A DNA stretch of 64,000 nt from Flavobacterium acetivorans (GCF_020911885.1 NZ_CP087132.1:1984001-2048000); one strand, 5' to 3'. Shown: positions 26,468-35,417, counted from the stretch's first letter. Made by a program: numbers and translations. Notes: generated by a model not told the origin, from the sequence alone.

Positions 26468-27649
26468 TTATAATTTAAAATAATCAATATAAGTATTCAA
26501 ATCTTTGTCGCCACGACCGGAAAGGTTAATGACCACAATATCCTCTGGTTTGAACTTCATTTCGTCCAGAACGGCAAAGGCATGAGCGCTTTCGATAGCG
26601 GGAATAATTCCTTCCATTTTGGACAATTCTAATCCCCAATTCATTGCTTGTGCATCGGTTATTGAGATGAACTGTGCTCTTCCCGAAGCGAATAAATGTG
26701 CGTGCAAAGGCCCAACACCCGGATAATCCAAGCCAGCCGAAATCGAGTAGGGCTCTGTAATTTGCCCATCAGGAGTCTGCATCAACAAGGTTTTACTTCC
26801 GTGAATGATACCCACTTTTCCCAAGGCTGAGGTGGCGGCACTTTCGCCAGAATCAACACCCAAACCGGCGGCTTCGACAGCGATAATGTTGACGTCTTTT
26901 TCGTCCAAAAAGTGATAATAAGCTCCGGCGGCATTGCTTCCTCCACCCACACAGGCAATCACATAATCCGGGTTTTCACGGCCTTCTTTTTCCAATAATT
27001 GGCCTTTGATTTCCTTTGAAATAACAGACTGAAAACGCGCTACCATGTCCGGATAAGGATGTGGTCCCACCACCGATCCGATGATGTAATAGGTGTCAAC
27101 AGGATTGTTGATCCAGTCGCGAATAGCTTCATTTGTGGCGTCTTTCAGGGTTTTTGAGCCCGAAAGTGCCGGACGCACTTCGGCGCCTAACATTTTCATA
27201 CGCGCTACGTTTGGCGCCTGACGGCGGATGTCAATTTCGCCCATATAAACGATGCATTCCAGTCCCATCAAGGCACAAACGGTTGCTGTAGCCACGCCAT
27301 GCTGACCCGCGCCTGTCTCGGCGATGATACGTTTTTTACCCAAACGTTTGGCTAATAGTATTTGTCCAATGGTATTATTGACTTTGTGCGCTCCAGTATG
27401 ACATAAATCTTCTCTTTTTAAGTAGATTTTGGTATTGTATTTTTGGGACAAACGCTCTGCAAAATAAAGTGGTGTAGGGCGCCCCACATAATCTTGTAGC
27501 AAGGCATCAAATTCAGCTTGGAAAGAGGGATCTGCCGTTATTTTTAGATAGTTTTGGCGTAATTCTTCTACATTTGGATATAACATTTCAGGAATGTAGG
27601 CTCCTCCAAATTCTCCGTAATAGCCTTTTTCGTTGACGTGGTATGACAT
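26468..27649 (-). CDS. trpB: Tryptophan synthase beta subunit
   Basis: 393-residue PLP enzyme that joins indole and serine to make tryptophan. The PLP lysine is in [15 protein letters not shown]. The phosphate-binding glycine loop is [10 protein letters not shown], and [16 protein letters not shown] at the N-terminus and [19 protein letters not shown] are family signatures. It lies 13 bases after trpF, in one transcription unit, and is followed by a repeat-bearing spacer before the GGCT-like gene and trpA. Confidence 0.97.
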   Translation of the reverse strand: MSYHVNEKGYYGEFGGAYIPEMLYPNVEELRQNYLKITADPSFQAEFDALLQDYVGRPTPLYFAERLSQKYNTKIYLKREDLCHTGAHKVNNTIGQILLAKRLGKKRIIAETGAGQHGVATATVCALMGLECIVYMGEIDIRRQAPNVARMKMLGAEVRPALSGSKTLKDATNEAIRDWINNPVDTYYIIGSVVGPHPYPDMVARFQSVISKEIKGQLLEKEGRENPDYVIACVGGGSNAAGAYYHFLDEKDVNIIAVEAAGLGVDSGESAATSALGKVGIIHGSKTLLMQTPDGQITEPYSISAGLDYPGVGPLHAHLFASGRAQFISITDAQAMNWGLELSKMEGIIPAIESAHAFAVLDEMKFKPEDIVVINLSGRGDKDLNTYIDYFKL

Positions 27650-27662
27650 GATTTTATTTTTT

Positions 27663-28310
27663 TTATTTTTTTATAACTGTAGATACACACTGCAGTGCGT
27701 CTTTACATAATTGTATATTTTTTAATCCGGGTTCGATTTCAAATTTACTGTTGACATCAATGGCGTAAAGCGGTAAATTGGTTTTCGAAATTTCATTTAC
27801 AGCGCCCATTTCAGCAATTCCAATTCCTCCGCTTAGGAAAAATGGTTTGTTTGATGGATATTTTTCTAATACTTTCCAGTCAAAAGGGGTTCCGTTGCCA
27901 CCGGGTAATTTTCCTTTGGTATCAAAAAGAAAATAATCACAAACAGTTTCAAACGGTTTCAGTACTTCAAAATCAAAATCATCAGCTACCGAAAATACTT
28001 TTATGATTTCAATCTGAACTTGTTTCAGATTCTTGATTTCATTTTTCAAATCTAAACAAAATTCAACTGATTCGTGGCCGTGTAATTGTATGGCTTGTAA
28101 ATTATATTTTTCGACTTTTTCCAAAATTAGGCTGCTGCTTTCGTTCACAAAAACTCCAACTTTCTTAATTGATTTTGGTAAATCAGGAATTATACCATCA
28201 AAATATCGAGCTGATTTTTCCCAGAATATAAATCCCATATAATCGGGTAGGAGCGCGCCTACTTCGAGAATGTTTTCGGGATATTTCATGCCGCAGATTT
28301 TGAGTTTCAT
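27663..28310 (-). CDS. trpF: Phosphoribosylanthranilate isomerase
   Basis: 215-residue TIM barrel that converts phosphoribosylanthranilate to CdRP. The catalytic Cys is in [12 protein letters not shown] at the N-terminus and the acid is the Asp of [26 protein letters not shown] and AIDVNSKFE are the phosphate and C-terminal motifs. The start was set at the ATG at 28310, because the longer reading begins with a TTG inside a direct repeat. The next gene, trpB, follows closely. Confidence 0.95.
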   Translation of the reverse strand: MKLKICGMKYPENILEVGALLPDYMGFIFWEKSARYFDGIIPDLPKSIKKVGVFVNESSSLILEKVEKYNLQAIQLHGHESVEFCLDLKNEIKNLKQVQIEIIKVFSVADDFDFEVLKPFETVCDYFLFDTKGKLPGGNGTPFDWKVLEKYPSNKPFFLSGGIGIAEMGAVNEISKTNLPLYAIDVNSKFEIEPGLKNIQLCKDALQCVSTVIKK

Positions 28311-28327
28311 CGTATTTTTTTTAACCA

Positions 28328-28361
28328 CAAAGTTCACAAAGCATGCGCAAAGTTCACAAAG
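28328..28361. repeat. Direct repeat CAAAGTTCACAAAG in the trpC-trpF spacer
   Basis: Two copies of CAAAGTTCACAAAG (28328-28341 and 28348-28361) are separated by CATGCG. It is the kind of dispersed repeat common between Bacteroidota genes. Confidence 0.65.
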
Positions 28362-28374
28362 TTTTTATTATCTA

Positions 28375-29157
28375 TTAAATTAGTTTTGAAATAAATTCTG
28401 TTGCTGCTTTACCCGCATTGTCGGTTTTCATAAAGTTTTCACCAATAAGGAAACCTTTGTAGCCGTAAGGTTTTAGTTCGTTAATGGCTTCTATTGATGA
28501 AATGCCGCTTTCGGAAATTTTTACAAAATCATTCGGAATTTGAGCTGCCAGTTGTTTGCTGAAATCCAAACTTACTTCAAATGTTTTCAGGTTGCGGTTG
28601 TTTACACCAATCATGTCCAATGTAGGCATTATCGATTTTTCCAGCTCTTCCTGATTGTGCACTTCCAGTAAAACTTCGAGTCCTAAACTTTTAGCAAATT
28701 CAGATAATTTTTTGATTTCGTCTCTGGTTAAAACTGCGGCGATGAGCAAAATTAAATCGGCTCCGTGTGCTTTGGCTTCTAAGATTTGGTATTCATCCAC
28801 AATGAATTCTTTTCGCAATAGCGGAATATTTACTGTGGCTCTAGCCAAAAGTAAATCGTCTAAGGAACCACCAAAATATTTTCCATCCGTTAATACCGAA
28901 ATTCCACAAGCACCGGCATTTTCATAGCCTTTTGTTACTTCTTCCACGGTAAAGCTATAATTTATTTCTGCTTTAGAAGGCGAGCGACGTTTGTGTTCGG
29001 CAATAATTCCTGACGTGCTGTTTTGCAAATTATCACTCAAAGAAATAGTCTTTTTTTCGAAGAAAACCGAAGCTTCCAATTGTGAAACAGGAATAATCGA
29101 TTTCTTGAGAATGACTTCTTGTTTTTTGTCAATTATGATTTTATCTAAAATATTCAT
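28375..29157 (-). CDS. trpC: Indole-3-glycerol phosphate synthase
   Basis: 260-residue TIM-barrel enzyme that closes the indole ring from CdRP. The catalytic lysines and substrate site are in IIAEHKRRSPSKAEI and LLRKEFIVDEYQI, with the Glu of VLLEVHNQEELE; IGVNNRNLKTFEV and KISESGISS are the downstream family motifs. It follows trpD after a repeat-containing 88-base spacer. All residues expected for activity are visible. Confidence 0.96.
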   Translation of the reverse strand: MNILDKIIIDKKQEVILKKSIIPVSQLEASVFFEKKTISLSDNLQNSTSGIIAEHKRRSPSKAEINYSFTVEEVTKGYENAGACGISVLTDGKYFGGSLDDLLLARATVNIPLLRKEFIVDEYQILEAKAHGADLILLIAAVLTRDEIKKLSEFAKSLGLEVLLEVHNQEELEKSIMPTLDMIGVNNRNLKTFEVSLDFSKQLAAQIPNDFVKISESGISSIEAINELKPYGYKGFLIGENFMKTDNAGKAATEFISKLI

Positions 29158-29168
29158 TCTTAATTGTT

Positions 29169-29241
29169 TGTTTAAAGTTTTCTTTGTTTAAAGTTTCAAG
29201 TTGTTCGAAATTCCAACAACTTTAAACCTTAAACTTTAAAC
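29169..29241. repeat. GTTTAAAGTTT repeat and imperfect hairpin in the trpD-trpC spacer
   Basis: Direct copies of GTTTAAAGTTT precede AAGTTGTT-CGAAATTCC-AACAACTT, and the complementary AAACTTTAAAC follows. The sequence can fold into a stem with a bulge. Similar units lie upstream of ddl. Confidence 0.6.
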
Positions 29242-29245
29242 TATT

Positions 29246-30238
29246 TTATTTGCTTAATTCTTGTAATGTTTTCAAAGATAAAAGTCCTTTTCCGGATAGT
29301 AAACTTTCTTTTGCTATTTGAAATCCTTCTAAAGCAGAGCATTTTGTAACCGTTGCAATTGCCATAGCAGCATTGGCACAAACCACATTATTTTGAGCTT
29401 CGCTTCCTTTACCGGAAATAATATCAATAAACATTTGAGCAGATTCTTCGATTGTTTTTCCACCTTCAATTTCGCTTTGCGCCAAAAGAGAAACACCAAA
29501 ATCCTCAGGGTTTAACATTCCTTCCATCGAACGGGTAATTGTTTTTGTAGGTCCAGTCAATGAAACTTCATCATAACCGTCAAGCGAATGAAGAATGGTA
29601 AAGTTGGTATCCGTATTTTGATATAAATACGCATACATTCTGGCCAGTTCTAAATTGAAAACGCCTACCAATTGATTGTTTGGGAAGGAAGGATTCACCA
29701 TGGGACCCAGCATATTAAAAAAGGTTTTTACCGCTAATTCCTTTCGAATAGGACCTACGTTTTTCATAGCAGGGTGAAATAAAGGGGCATGCAAGACACA
29801 AATCCCTGCTTTGTCGATGCAGCGTTCCAAGAAATCAGCGTCGTTACTAAATTTGATGCCCATTTTTTCCATGACATTACTTGAGCCAGAAATAGAAGAA
29901 ACACCATAATTCCCGTGTTTGGCGACTTTTATTCCTGCACCCGCTGCCACAAATGAGGCCAAAGTAGAGATATTGAAAGTGTCTTTGCCATCACCACCGG
30001 TACCACACAAATCGATGGTGTTGTAAGCCGATAAATCCGCACGAATACATAAATCTAATAAGGCTTCCCGAAAACCCGCAAGTTCGTCGATACTGACACT
30101 GCGCATCATATATACGGTAAGGAAAGCTGAGATTTGACTCGAATTGTAACTTCCGTTGGAGATATTGATTAATACGTTTTTAGCCTCTTCTTTGGAGAGT
30201 ATTTCGTGATTGATCAGTCTGTTTAATATGTTTTTCAT
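29246..30238 (-). CDS. trpD: Anthranilate phosphoribosyltransferase
   Basis: 330 residues. It transfers phosphoribose from PRPP to anthranilate. The PRPP loop is LCGTGGDGKDTFNIST, followed by KHGNYGVSSISGSSNVMEKMG and the metal-binding region DEVSLTG. The N-terminal helical domain (about 1-70) is typical. It lies downstream of trpG across a 102-base spacer containing a repeat, so the classic E-G-D order is kept. Confidence 0.96.
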   Translation of the reverse strand: MKNILNRLINHEILSKEEAKNVLINISNGSYNSSQISAFLTVYMMRSVSIDELAGFREALLDLCIRADLSAYNTIDLCGTGGDGKDTFNISTLASFVAAGAGIKVAKHGNYGVSSISGSSNVMEKMGIKFSNDADFLERCIDKAGICVLHAPLFHPAMKNVGPIRKELAVKTFFNMLGPMVNPSFPNNQLVGVFNLELARMYAYLYQNTDTNFTILHSLDGYDEVSLTGPTKTITRSMEGMLNPEDFGVSLLAQSEIEGGKTIEESAQMFIDIISGKGSEAQNNVVCANAAMAIATVTKCSALEGFQIAKESLLSGKGLLSLKTLQELSK

Positions 30239-30247
30239 TTTATTTTA

Positions 30248-30287
30248 TTTTTTGCCGCTAAGGCTCAAAGACGCAAAGTTTAGTAAT
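30248..30287. repeat. GCTAAGGCTCAAAGACGCAAAG repeat in the trpG-trpD spacer (short unit)
   Basis: A segment GCCGCTAAGGCTCAAAG followed by ACGCAAAGTTT resembles GCCACGAAGGTGCTAAGG with AGCAAAGTTT at 63270-63299. The units belong to a dispersed repeat type I recognise from Bacteroidota spacers; copy number genome-wide is unknown. Confidence 0.55.
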
Positions 30288-30340
30288 GAATATTGTTATT
30301 TAAATTCAGTCAACTGATTACTGCGACTGAACACTGAATA

Positions 30341-30907
30341 CTATGATTTTACCCAATTTTCCAGCATCTTTTTTCCGTTTGGAGTCAGTACACTTTCCGG
30401 ATGAAATTGTACTCCGCGCACATCAAAGGTTCGGTGTCTCAAAGACATTACTTGTCCGTTTTCGTCAAATGAGGTGGCTTCGAGAACATCGGGTAAGTTA
30501 GCCTCTACCACCCAAGAATGGTAGCGTCCCACTTCAAACTCGTTTCCGATTCCTTCAAATAGTATTTCGTTATCAACTACCGTTTTGACCTTTGTGGCTA
30601 CGCCGTGATATACTTTGTCCAAATTAGAAAGGCTTCCGCCAAAAACTTCTCCTATGGCTTGCTGTCCCAAGCAGACTCCGAGAATACTTTTGGTAGGGGC
30701 ATATTTTCGGATAACATCTTTCAATAATCCGGCTTCATCCGGAATTCCGGGACCTGGAGAAAGTAATATTTTATCGAAACGTTCAATTTCCTCAATATCA
30801 AATTCATCGTTTCTGTATACGCTAACTTCACAATTTAAATCTTCCAGATAATGCACTAAATTGTAAGTAAAGCTATCGTAATTGTCTATGACTACTATTT
30901 TTTTCAT
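30341..30907 (-). CDS. trpG: Anthranilate synthase component II (glutamine amidotransferase)
   Basis: 188-residue class I amidotransferase that supplies ammonia to TrpE. The oxyanion loop SPGPGIPDEAG, the nucleophile Cys in LGVCLGQQAIGEVFGG and the His-Glu pair in GVQFHPESVLTP are all present. RYHSWVVEANLP is the family's other conserved stretch. It could also serve para-aminobenzoate synthesis, as many TrpG proteins do. It follows the small lipoprotein gene by 10 bases and precedes trpD. Confidence 0.96.
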   Translation of the reverse strand: MKKIVVIDNYDSFTYNLVHYLEDLNCEVSVYRNDEFDIEEIERFDKILLSPGPGIPDEAGLLKDVIRKYAPTKSILGVCLGQQAIGEVFGGSLSNLDKVYHGVATKVKTVVDNEILFEGIGNEFEVGRYHSWVVEANLPDVLEATSFDENGQVMSLRHRTFDVRGVQFHPESVLTPNGKKMLENWVKS

Positions 30908-30917
30908 CGTGTTTGTA

Positions 30918-31373
30918 TTATTTTTCTCGAACGTATTTTTCGATTATTATTCGATTTATTCCCAGTTTTTCAATTTTCTCCGTTCCCTTTTGAATCAAAG
31001 TGTCATTTTGTATTTTTACGACAAAGTCAAATTTGTTATTTTCCCATTCTCTAACCGAAAAGTATTCTAGATTTTCAGTATAAAGGCTGTCTTTTAAAGT
31101 GTATTTTCCTCCGCCAGCAAAATAAAGGGCGGTACTGTCTTTTCCGTTATTTAAATCATGGTTGAAAAATGAAAAATGAGTGTCATTAATTATTTTGATC
31201 ATTTTAGTATTAGGATTGAATGTCGAAAAAGTACTGTCTTTTTCAGTAGTAATGGCCGATATGAGTCGCCAAGTTCCTGCAATATTATTTTTGTCTTTCT
31301 TAGAATTTTCTTGTTTTAGATTGCAAGCTGCAAAAAGAACAATGATTAGTAAGCTGCTAATTGTTGTTTTCAT
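30918..31373 (-). CDS. Small lipocalin-like lipoprotein inside the trp operon
   Basis: 151 residues with a lipoprotein signal (LLIIVLFAACNLKQ, lipid Cys at about 17) and a lipocalin-like beta domain that opens with AGTWRLISA and continues with alternating strands. No Trp-pathway function is known. It lies between trpE (20 bases away) and trpG (10 bases away) with no terminator, so it is probably co-transcribed and shares the attenuator. It is most likely an insertion into the operon; I cannot assign a ligand. Confidence 0.7.
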   Translation of the reverse strand: MKTTISSLLIIVLFAACNLKQENSKKDKNNIAGTWRLISAITTEKDSTFSTFNPNTKMIKIINDTHFSFFNHDLNNGKDSTALYFAGGGKYTLKDSLYTENLEYFSVREWENNKFDFVVKIQNDTLIQKGTEKIEKLGINRIIIEKYVREK

Positions 31374-31393
31374 CTTTTAAAAGTTTAAATTGG

Positions 31394-32794
31394 TTAAATC
31401 GTTTCTGCTAGATCCAGTGCTTTATTTAGCGCCTTTAATTTGTTGTATACTTCCTGCATTTCACTCTCTTCGTCTGAACTGGCTACGATTCCCGCTCCGG
31501 CTTGCGAATGCAACTGATGGTTTTTGCTAAGGAAAGTTCTGATCATGATGGCGTGATTGAAATTGCCTTCAAAATCCATGAAGCCTATTGCACCGCCATA
31601 AAAGTTGCGGTTGGTTTTCTCATATTCCTCAATCAGTTGCATCGCTCGGTGTTTAGGAGCCCCGCTTAATGTTCCTGCTGGAAAAGTATCGGCAACGACT
31701 TGCATGGTTGTGGCTTTGTCATGTAAATGTCCCGTTACTTTGGAAACCAAATGAATAACATGGGAGAAAAACTGTACTTCTCTGTATTTTTCGACATTTA
31801 CGTCATGACCATTTCGGCTCAAATCATTTCTGGCTAAATCGACTAACATTACATGTTCGCTGTTCTCTTTTTTGTCTTCGGATAATTCTTTGGCAAGAAT
31901 GGCGTCTTGCTCGTCATTTCCGGTTCTCTTGAAGGTTCCGGCTATGGGATGAATTTCGGCTTTTCTGTTTTTTACAATAATTTGGGCTTCGGGTGAAGAA
32001 CCAAATATTTTGAAATTTCCATAATCAAAAAAGAACAAATAGGGCGAAGGATTAATGCTTCTTAAGGCTCTGTAGACATTAAATTCATCGCCTTTGAAGC
32101 CTTGGGTGAAACGTCTGGATAAAACCAATTGGAAAACATCTCCACGGAAACAATGCTTTTTGGCCAAAGCCACATTGTGCTTGAATTCTTCATCGGTTAG
32201 ATTTGAAAAACCTTCACCTTCTTTGGTAAACTTATACGAAGCTATGTTTCTGGATTGCAATAATTGTTCGATTTCCGAAATGTTGTTTGTGTCGTCTAGG
32301 CTATGGCAAAAAATATAAGCTTCATTTTTAAAATGATTAATGGCAATTATGTTTTGGTATACGGCATAGTACACATCGGGAATGGTATTACTATTGTCTT
32401 TTTTGGCAATGGTTACTTTTTCGAAATAACGAACAGCATCATAGGAAATGTAACCAAACAAACCATTATTGATGAATTTGAAATCGTTTTTTGTGGACTT
32501 GAATTGATGGGAAAAAGCTTGAATTACTTTTGGAATATCGGTATCAGAATTAATTGCTATTTTCTCAGATGTGCCATCAGGATAGCTTTTAAAGATGGTT
32601 TCGTTTTCTATCTTTATCGATGCAATAGGATTACAACAGATATAGGAAAAACTGTTGTCGTTCCCATGGTAATCACTACTTTCAAGTAATAAACTGTTTG
32701 GGAACTTATCGCGTATTTTGAAATATACACTTACCGGTGTCATCGTATCAGCAAGGATTTGCTTGTATTTTGTATTTAAGATATAAGATTTCAA
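31394..32794 (-). CDS. trpE: Anthranilate synthase component I
   Basis: 466 residues. It makes anthranilate from chorismate with TrpG. The N-terminal LLLESSDYH holds the family's feedback-site element LLES. The chorismate-binding core is in the C-terminal half: FGSSPEAQIIV, PIAGTFKRTG, HVMLVDLARNDL, AGTLSGAPKHRAMQLI and AGAGIVASSDEESE. The start is a TTG at 32794, chosen because KSYILNTKYKQILADT is conserved in TrpE; the next ATG (32743) would cut it. The leader, attenuator and promoter lie upstream. Confidence 0.95.
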   Translation of the reverse strand: MKSYILNTKYKQILADTMTPVSVYFKIRDKFPNSLLLESSDYHGNDNSFSYICCNPIASIKIENETIFKSYPDGTSEKIAINSDTDIPKVIQAFSHQFKSTKNDFKFINNGLFGYISYDAVRYFEKVTIAKKDNSNTIPDVYYAVYQNIIAINHFKNEAYIFCHSLDDTNNISEIEQLLQSRNIASYKFTKEGEGFSNLTDEEFKHNVALAKKHCFRGDVFQLVLSRRFTQGFKGDEFNVYRALRSINPSPYLFFFDYGNFKIFGSSPEAQIIVKNRKAEIHPIAGTFKRTGNDEQDAILAKELSEDKKENSEHVMLVDLARNDLSRNGHDVNVEKYREVQFFSHVIHLVSKVTGHLHDKATTMQVVADTFPAGTLSGAPKHRAMQLIEEYEKTNRNFYGGAIGFMDFEGNFNHAIMIRTFLSKNHQLHSQAGAGIVASSDEESEMQEVYNKLKALNKALDLAETI

Positions 32795-32835
32795 TTTGTT
32801 TTTATTTTAGTTAAGTTAAATTTCGGCATAAAAAA

Positions 32836-32860
32836 AAGGCCTGTCGTGATGACAAGCCTT
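32836..32860 (-). terminator. trp attenuator hairpin
   Basis: On the minus strand AAGGCTTGTC-ATCAC-GACAGGCCTT is followed by a T run, 40 bases past the leader stop codon and about 40 bases before trpE. One G-U pair is included. TCACGAC in its loop and 3' arm (32843-32849) is complementary to GTCGTGA at the end of the leader gene (32900-32906), so the two foldings exclude each other. Confidence 0.85.
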
Positions 32861-32899
32861 TTTATATTTATAGTTTAAATAATACTATAGGAGCTTTGT

Positions 32900-32956
32900 T
32901 CACGACCATTGACGTAAATTATTCCACCACCAAGTATTGTTTAAAATTGTGTTCAT
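32900..32956 (-). CDS. trpL: trp operon leader peptide (attenuation)
   Basis: An 18-codon ORF reads MNTILNNTWWWNNLRQWS. It has three consecutive Trp codons (32924-32932) and a fourth next to the stop codon. It begins 18 bases after a strong promoter element and precedes an attenuator and trpE. A ribosome stalled at the Trp codons would leave GTCGTGA near the stop codon free to pair with the terminator's loop and 3' arm. This is classic leader-peptide control read from sequence; it has not been tested. It is too short for routine ORF calling. Confidence 0.88.
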   Translation of the reverse strand: MNTILNNTWWWNNLRQWS

Positions 32957-32973
32957 GTTGTTTTTATTGATGA

Positions 32974-33005
32974 CAAATATATAAATGAAATTTGATTAGG
33001 ACAAA
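32974..33005 (-). promoter_or_regulatory. trp operon promoter
   Basis: The -7 element TATATTTG (32974-32981) and a -33 TTTG (33002-33005) are separated by 20 bases, which fits the Flavobacterium TTTG-N19-TAnnTTTG pattern within a base. The leader ATG follows after 17 bases. Confidence 0.78.
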
Positions 33006-33115
33006 CTTATTAAATAAAAAATAAAACATTATGCCATTTTTTTGTTTAAAAAAATAATACTCTTTAATTATAGTTTAGAGTTTTACTCCATTGGCTATGA
33101 AGTGATTGTCAGGGA

Positions 33116-34396
33116 TTAATATCCTTTGACTAATATGGTGTTTGTTTTTAATCTAAAATCAGGTATCCTTTTATTATTAGGTTGTAGAAAAAGCGCTTCC
33201 TTAGTCAGTTTAGAATATTCTATGGAAAAAGATTCATTGCTATACCAGTTTTTTATTTCTGGGTCGTTTTCAATAATTTCGCTTTGGACTCCACCTTCAC
33301 AGTTATTGACAAGTAGGCTTTGCAGATTTATTTTTGCCAAATTTGCTGAAATATTGGCAATTTTATCGTCCAATAAAACACAAAGTTTAAATCCGGAAAC
33401 GACACTGTTGCTAAGGCTGAAATAGCTTTTGTCTTTGATGTAAATCGCTTCTCGAACTAAGCCCTGATTGTTTTCTTCTAAATTAGCCAAAGTAATATTG
33501 GTAGCTGTTATTTTGGTCAACTTTTTGGTTGGGTCTAAATTTTCGATTTTGTCAAAAGAATCTATTTCGAAGCATCTCGAACCTGAGATATCGGATGAAT
33601 AAGGGTAACGAATGGCAATACTGTTGTTTATGTTGCATTGGGCTCCTTGGGTAAAATCGAAATCATCATCGGTGGCTCTAAAAGAAATGAGATTGTCAAA
33701 ATTGACGTCACCTCCATAGCATTCGAAGGAATCGTCATTAGAATAACTGATTTGTATAAAGCTAAACTTGGATTGGCGACCAACTCCGGCCAATGATAGG
33801 CCATTAAGTTCTTTTAAAGTATTGAGTTTTCTTCCCGAAAATTCAATTCGAACATATTTTAATATACCGGAATCACTATCGGGATTTTGTCCGCCATATT
33901 GACTAATCATGTGATCCAGATTAAAATCTAAGAAACTGACTCCGCCAATTTTGTTGATAGGGGCATCCCCCAAGATGATTATGCCTCCCCAATCGCCCGG
34001 TTTTCTTGCGTAAGCTTCCTTATCCGATGTGAAAATGATGGGGTCAGTGTCTTTTCCTTCGGCCATTATTTTGGCTCCTTTTGTTATGACGAGCGTACCG
34101 CATGTTTCTACATCACCTCTTATAACTGTTCCAGGTTCTATGGTAAGCACGGCATTATTGGTTACATAAACTACGCCTATCAATCGGTACGTTTGCTTCT
34201 TGTGAAGTGTAAGGTTTTTGTCTATTTTTCCTGTCAAAATGGTTGTGGCTTCGGGATATTCTTCGGTTGCCGGTTTGAAATTGGTCCAATTGTTTAACCA
34301 ATTGTTTTGGCCAATAATTCCTTTTGTTTGCTGAGAATAGATTGATTGGGCACTTAATAAAAGACAGCTAATCAGAATAAAAAGCAATTTTTTCAT
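33116..34396 (-). CDS. Secreted parallel beta-helix-like protein of unknown function
   Basis: 426 residues with a signal peptide (MKKLLFILISCLLLSAQSIYSQ). From about residue 60 the chain has the pattern of an extracellular beta-helix: IEPGTVIRGDVETCGTLVIT, AKIMAEGKDTDPIIFTSD, WGGIIILGDAPIN, then repeated short strands ending near 390. Such proteins include surface-attached polysaccharide lyases and adhesin-like proteins, but I see no catalytic motif. No T9SS tail is visible. It stands alone between the trp operon and the YceI genes. Confidence 0.72.
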   Translation of the reverse strand: MKKLLFILISCLLLSAQSIYSQQTKGIIGQNNWLNNWTNFKPATEEYPEATTILTGKIDKNLTLHKKQTYRLIGVVYVTNNAVLTIEPGTVIRGDVETCGTLVITKGAKIMAEGKDTDPIIFTSDKEAYARKPGDWGGIIILGDAPINKIGGVSFLDFNLDHMISQYGGQNPDSDSGILKYVRIEFSGRKLNTLKELNGLSLAGVGRQSKFSFIQISYSNDDSFECYGGDVNFDNLISFRATDDDFDFTQGAQCNINNSIAIRYPYSSDISGSRCFEIDSFDKIENLDPTKKLTKITATNITLANLEENNQGLVREAIYIKDKSYFSLSNSVVSGFKLCVLLDDKIANISANLAKINLQSLLVNNCEGGVQSEIIENDPEIKNWYSNESFSIEYSKLTKEALFLQPNNKRIPDFRLKTNTILVKGY

Positions 34397-34622
34397 GATT
34401 CAATTTTGTTTTAAATATTTATCATATACACAGAAAAACTTCTGTTGCATTTATTTAATGATTTATTTTTTTCAAAATTAACTGCCTTTTATGAATTGGA
34501 TAATCATTGAGTATTAAGTATTTGTTACTATAAGGTTAATGAAGATTTTAAATACTGTTTTAGAAATTTTAGTTTTTTAAGGTTCAAAGTAGTGTGTATA
34601 ATCGAGGATAAGCAGAATGAAA

Positions 34623-34650
34623 AAGCCCCAATAATTTCTTATTGAGGCTT
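34623..34650 (-). terminator. Terminator of the first YceI gene
   Basis: AAGCCCCAAT and ATTGAGGCTT form an imperfect stem around AATTTCTT, 32 bases past the stop codon. It shares CAATAATTTCTTATTGAGG with the terminator of the neighbouring paralogue. Confidence 0.7.
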
Positions 34651-34681
34651 ATTTTTTTTTTTGAACTTTTAAAGCTGTAAA

Positions 34682-35248
34682 CTACATTTTTAGAAATACT
34701 TCTAATTCAAAATCATTGTAGATGGTTTTATCTCCAAGGTCTTCAAAATAACTTCCGGAGCCGTATTTAATATCATATTTGGTACGGTCTACAGTTAGTT
34801 TAGCTGTTGCGGAGTCGTCTTTTAGGGTCAAATCAAATTTGGTTGGTTTTGTGACGCCTTTGATGGTCAAATCAGCGGTGATGCCGTAGTTGTCTTTTCC
34901 TTTGTTCTGGATTGTTTTGAAGACTAAAGTGGCAGTAGGGAAATTTTGGGTTCCAAAAAAATCATCCGATTTTAAATGACCTTCGAGATTTAGTTTTGGT
35001 TTACCTGTTTGGTCTGTGTTGTTTAAGGTGGTCATGTCAGCGACAAATCTTCCGCCAGTAATCGTATTATCTTTCATAATAAGATAACCTTCTTTAAAAT
35101 CGATAGTGCCTTGATGCTCTCCTGTTATTTTTTTACCAGTCCAAGTAATTTTACTTTTTGTAAGATCAATTTTTTTGGTTTGGGATTGGATGTTTCCATA
35201 AGTAAGAAGAACGGTCACAAGGATTCCAATAATTTTTAATTTTTTCAT
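34682..35248 (-). CDS. YceI family secreted protein (copy 1 of a tandem pair)
   Basis: 188 residues with a signal peptide (MKKLKIIGILVTVLLTYGNIQSQ). The mature domain is the YceI lipocalin-like barrel that binds polyprenyl lipids in related proteins: SKITWTGKKITGEHQGTID, GRFVADMTTLNNTD, LKSDDFFGTQNFPTATLVF, YGITADLTIKGVTKP. The start ATG at 35248 was preferred over one four codons upstream because it matches the paralogue. It lies downstream of the second copy (35468-36034), with a terminator between. Confidence 0.92.
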   Translation of the reverse strand: MKKLKIIGILVTVLLTYGNIQSQTKKIDLTKSKITWTGKKITGEHQGTIDFKEGYLIMKDNTITGGRFVADMTTLNNTDQTGKPKLNLEGHLKSDDFFGTQNFPTATLVFKTIQNKGKDNYGITADLTIKGVTKPTKFDLTLKDDSATAKLTVDRTKYDIKYGSGSYFEDLGDKTIYNDFELEVFLKM

Positions 35249-35417
35249 TTTGATACACATTTAAAAGGTTAAAGATAGATTTCGTTTGAGAATAATTATC
35301 TTAATTACATCTGTTGTATCAAAGTTAAATAAAAAGGATTAATTTTTTTTGTAAAATAATGATTATTAGTATTTTAATGAGGTTTGCTGTGTCTTGTTTT
35401 TTTGGTTATGAAAAAAA

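Noticed and set aside
28311..28337. TTG-initiated extension of TrpF
   Set aside because: The extension falls in the CAAAGTTCACAAAG repeat, and [13 protein letters not shown] at the ATG is the conserved start.
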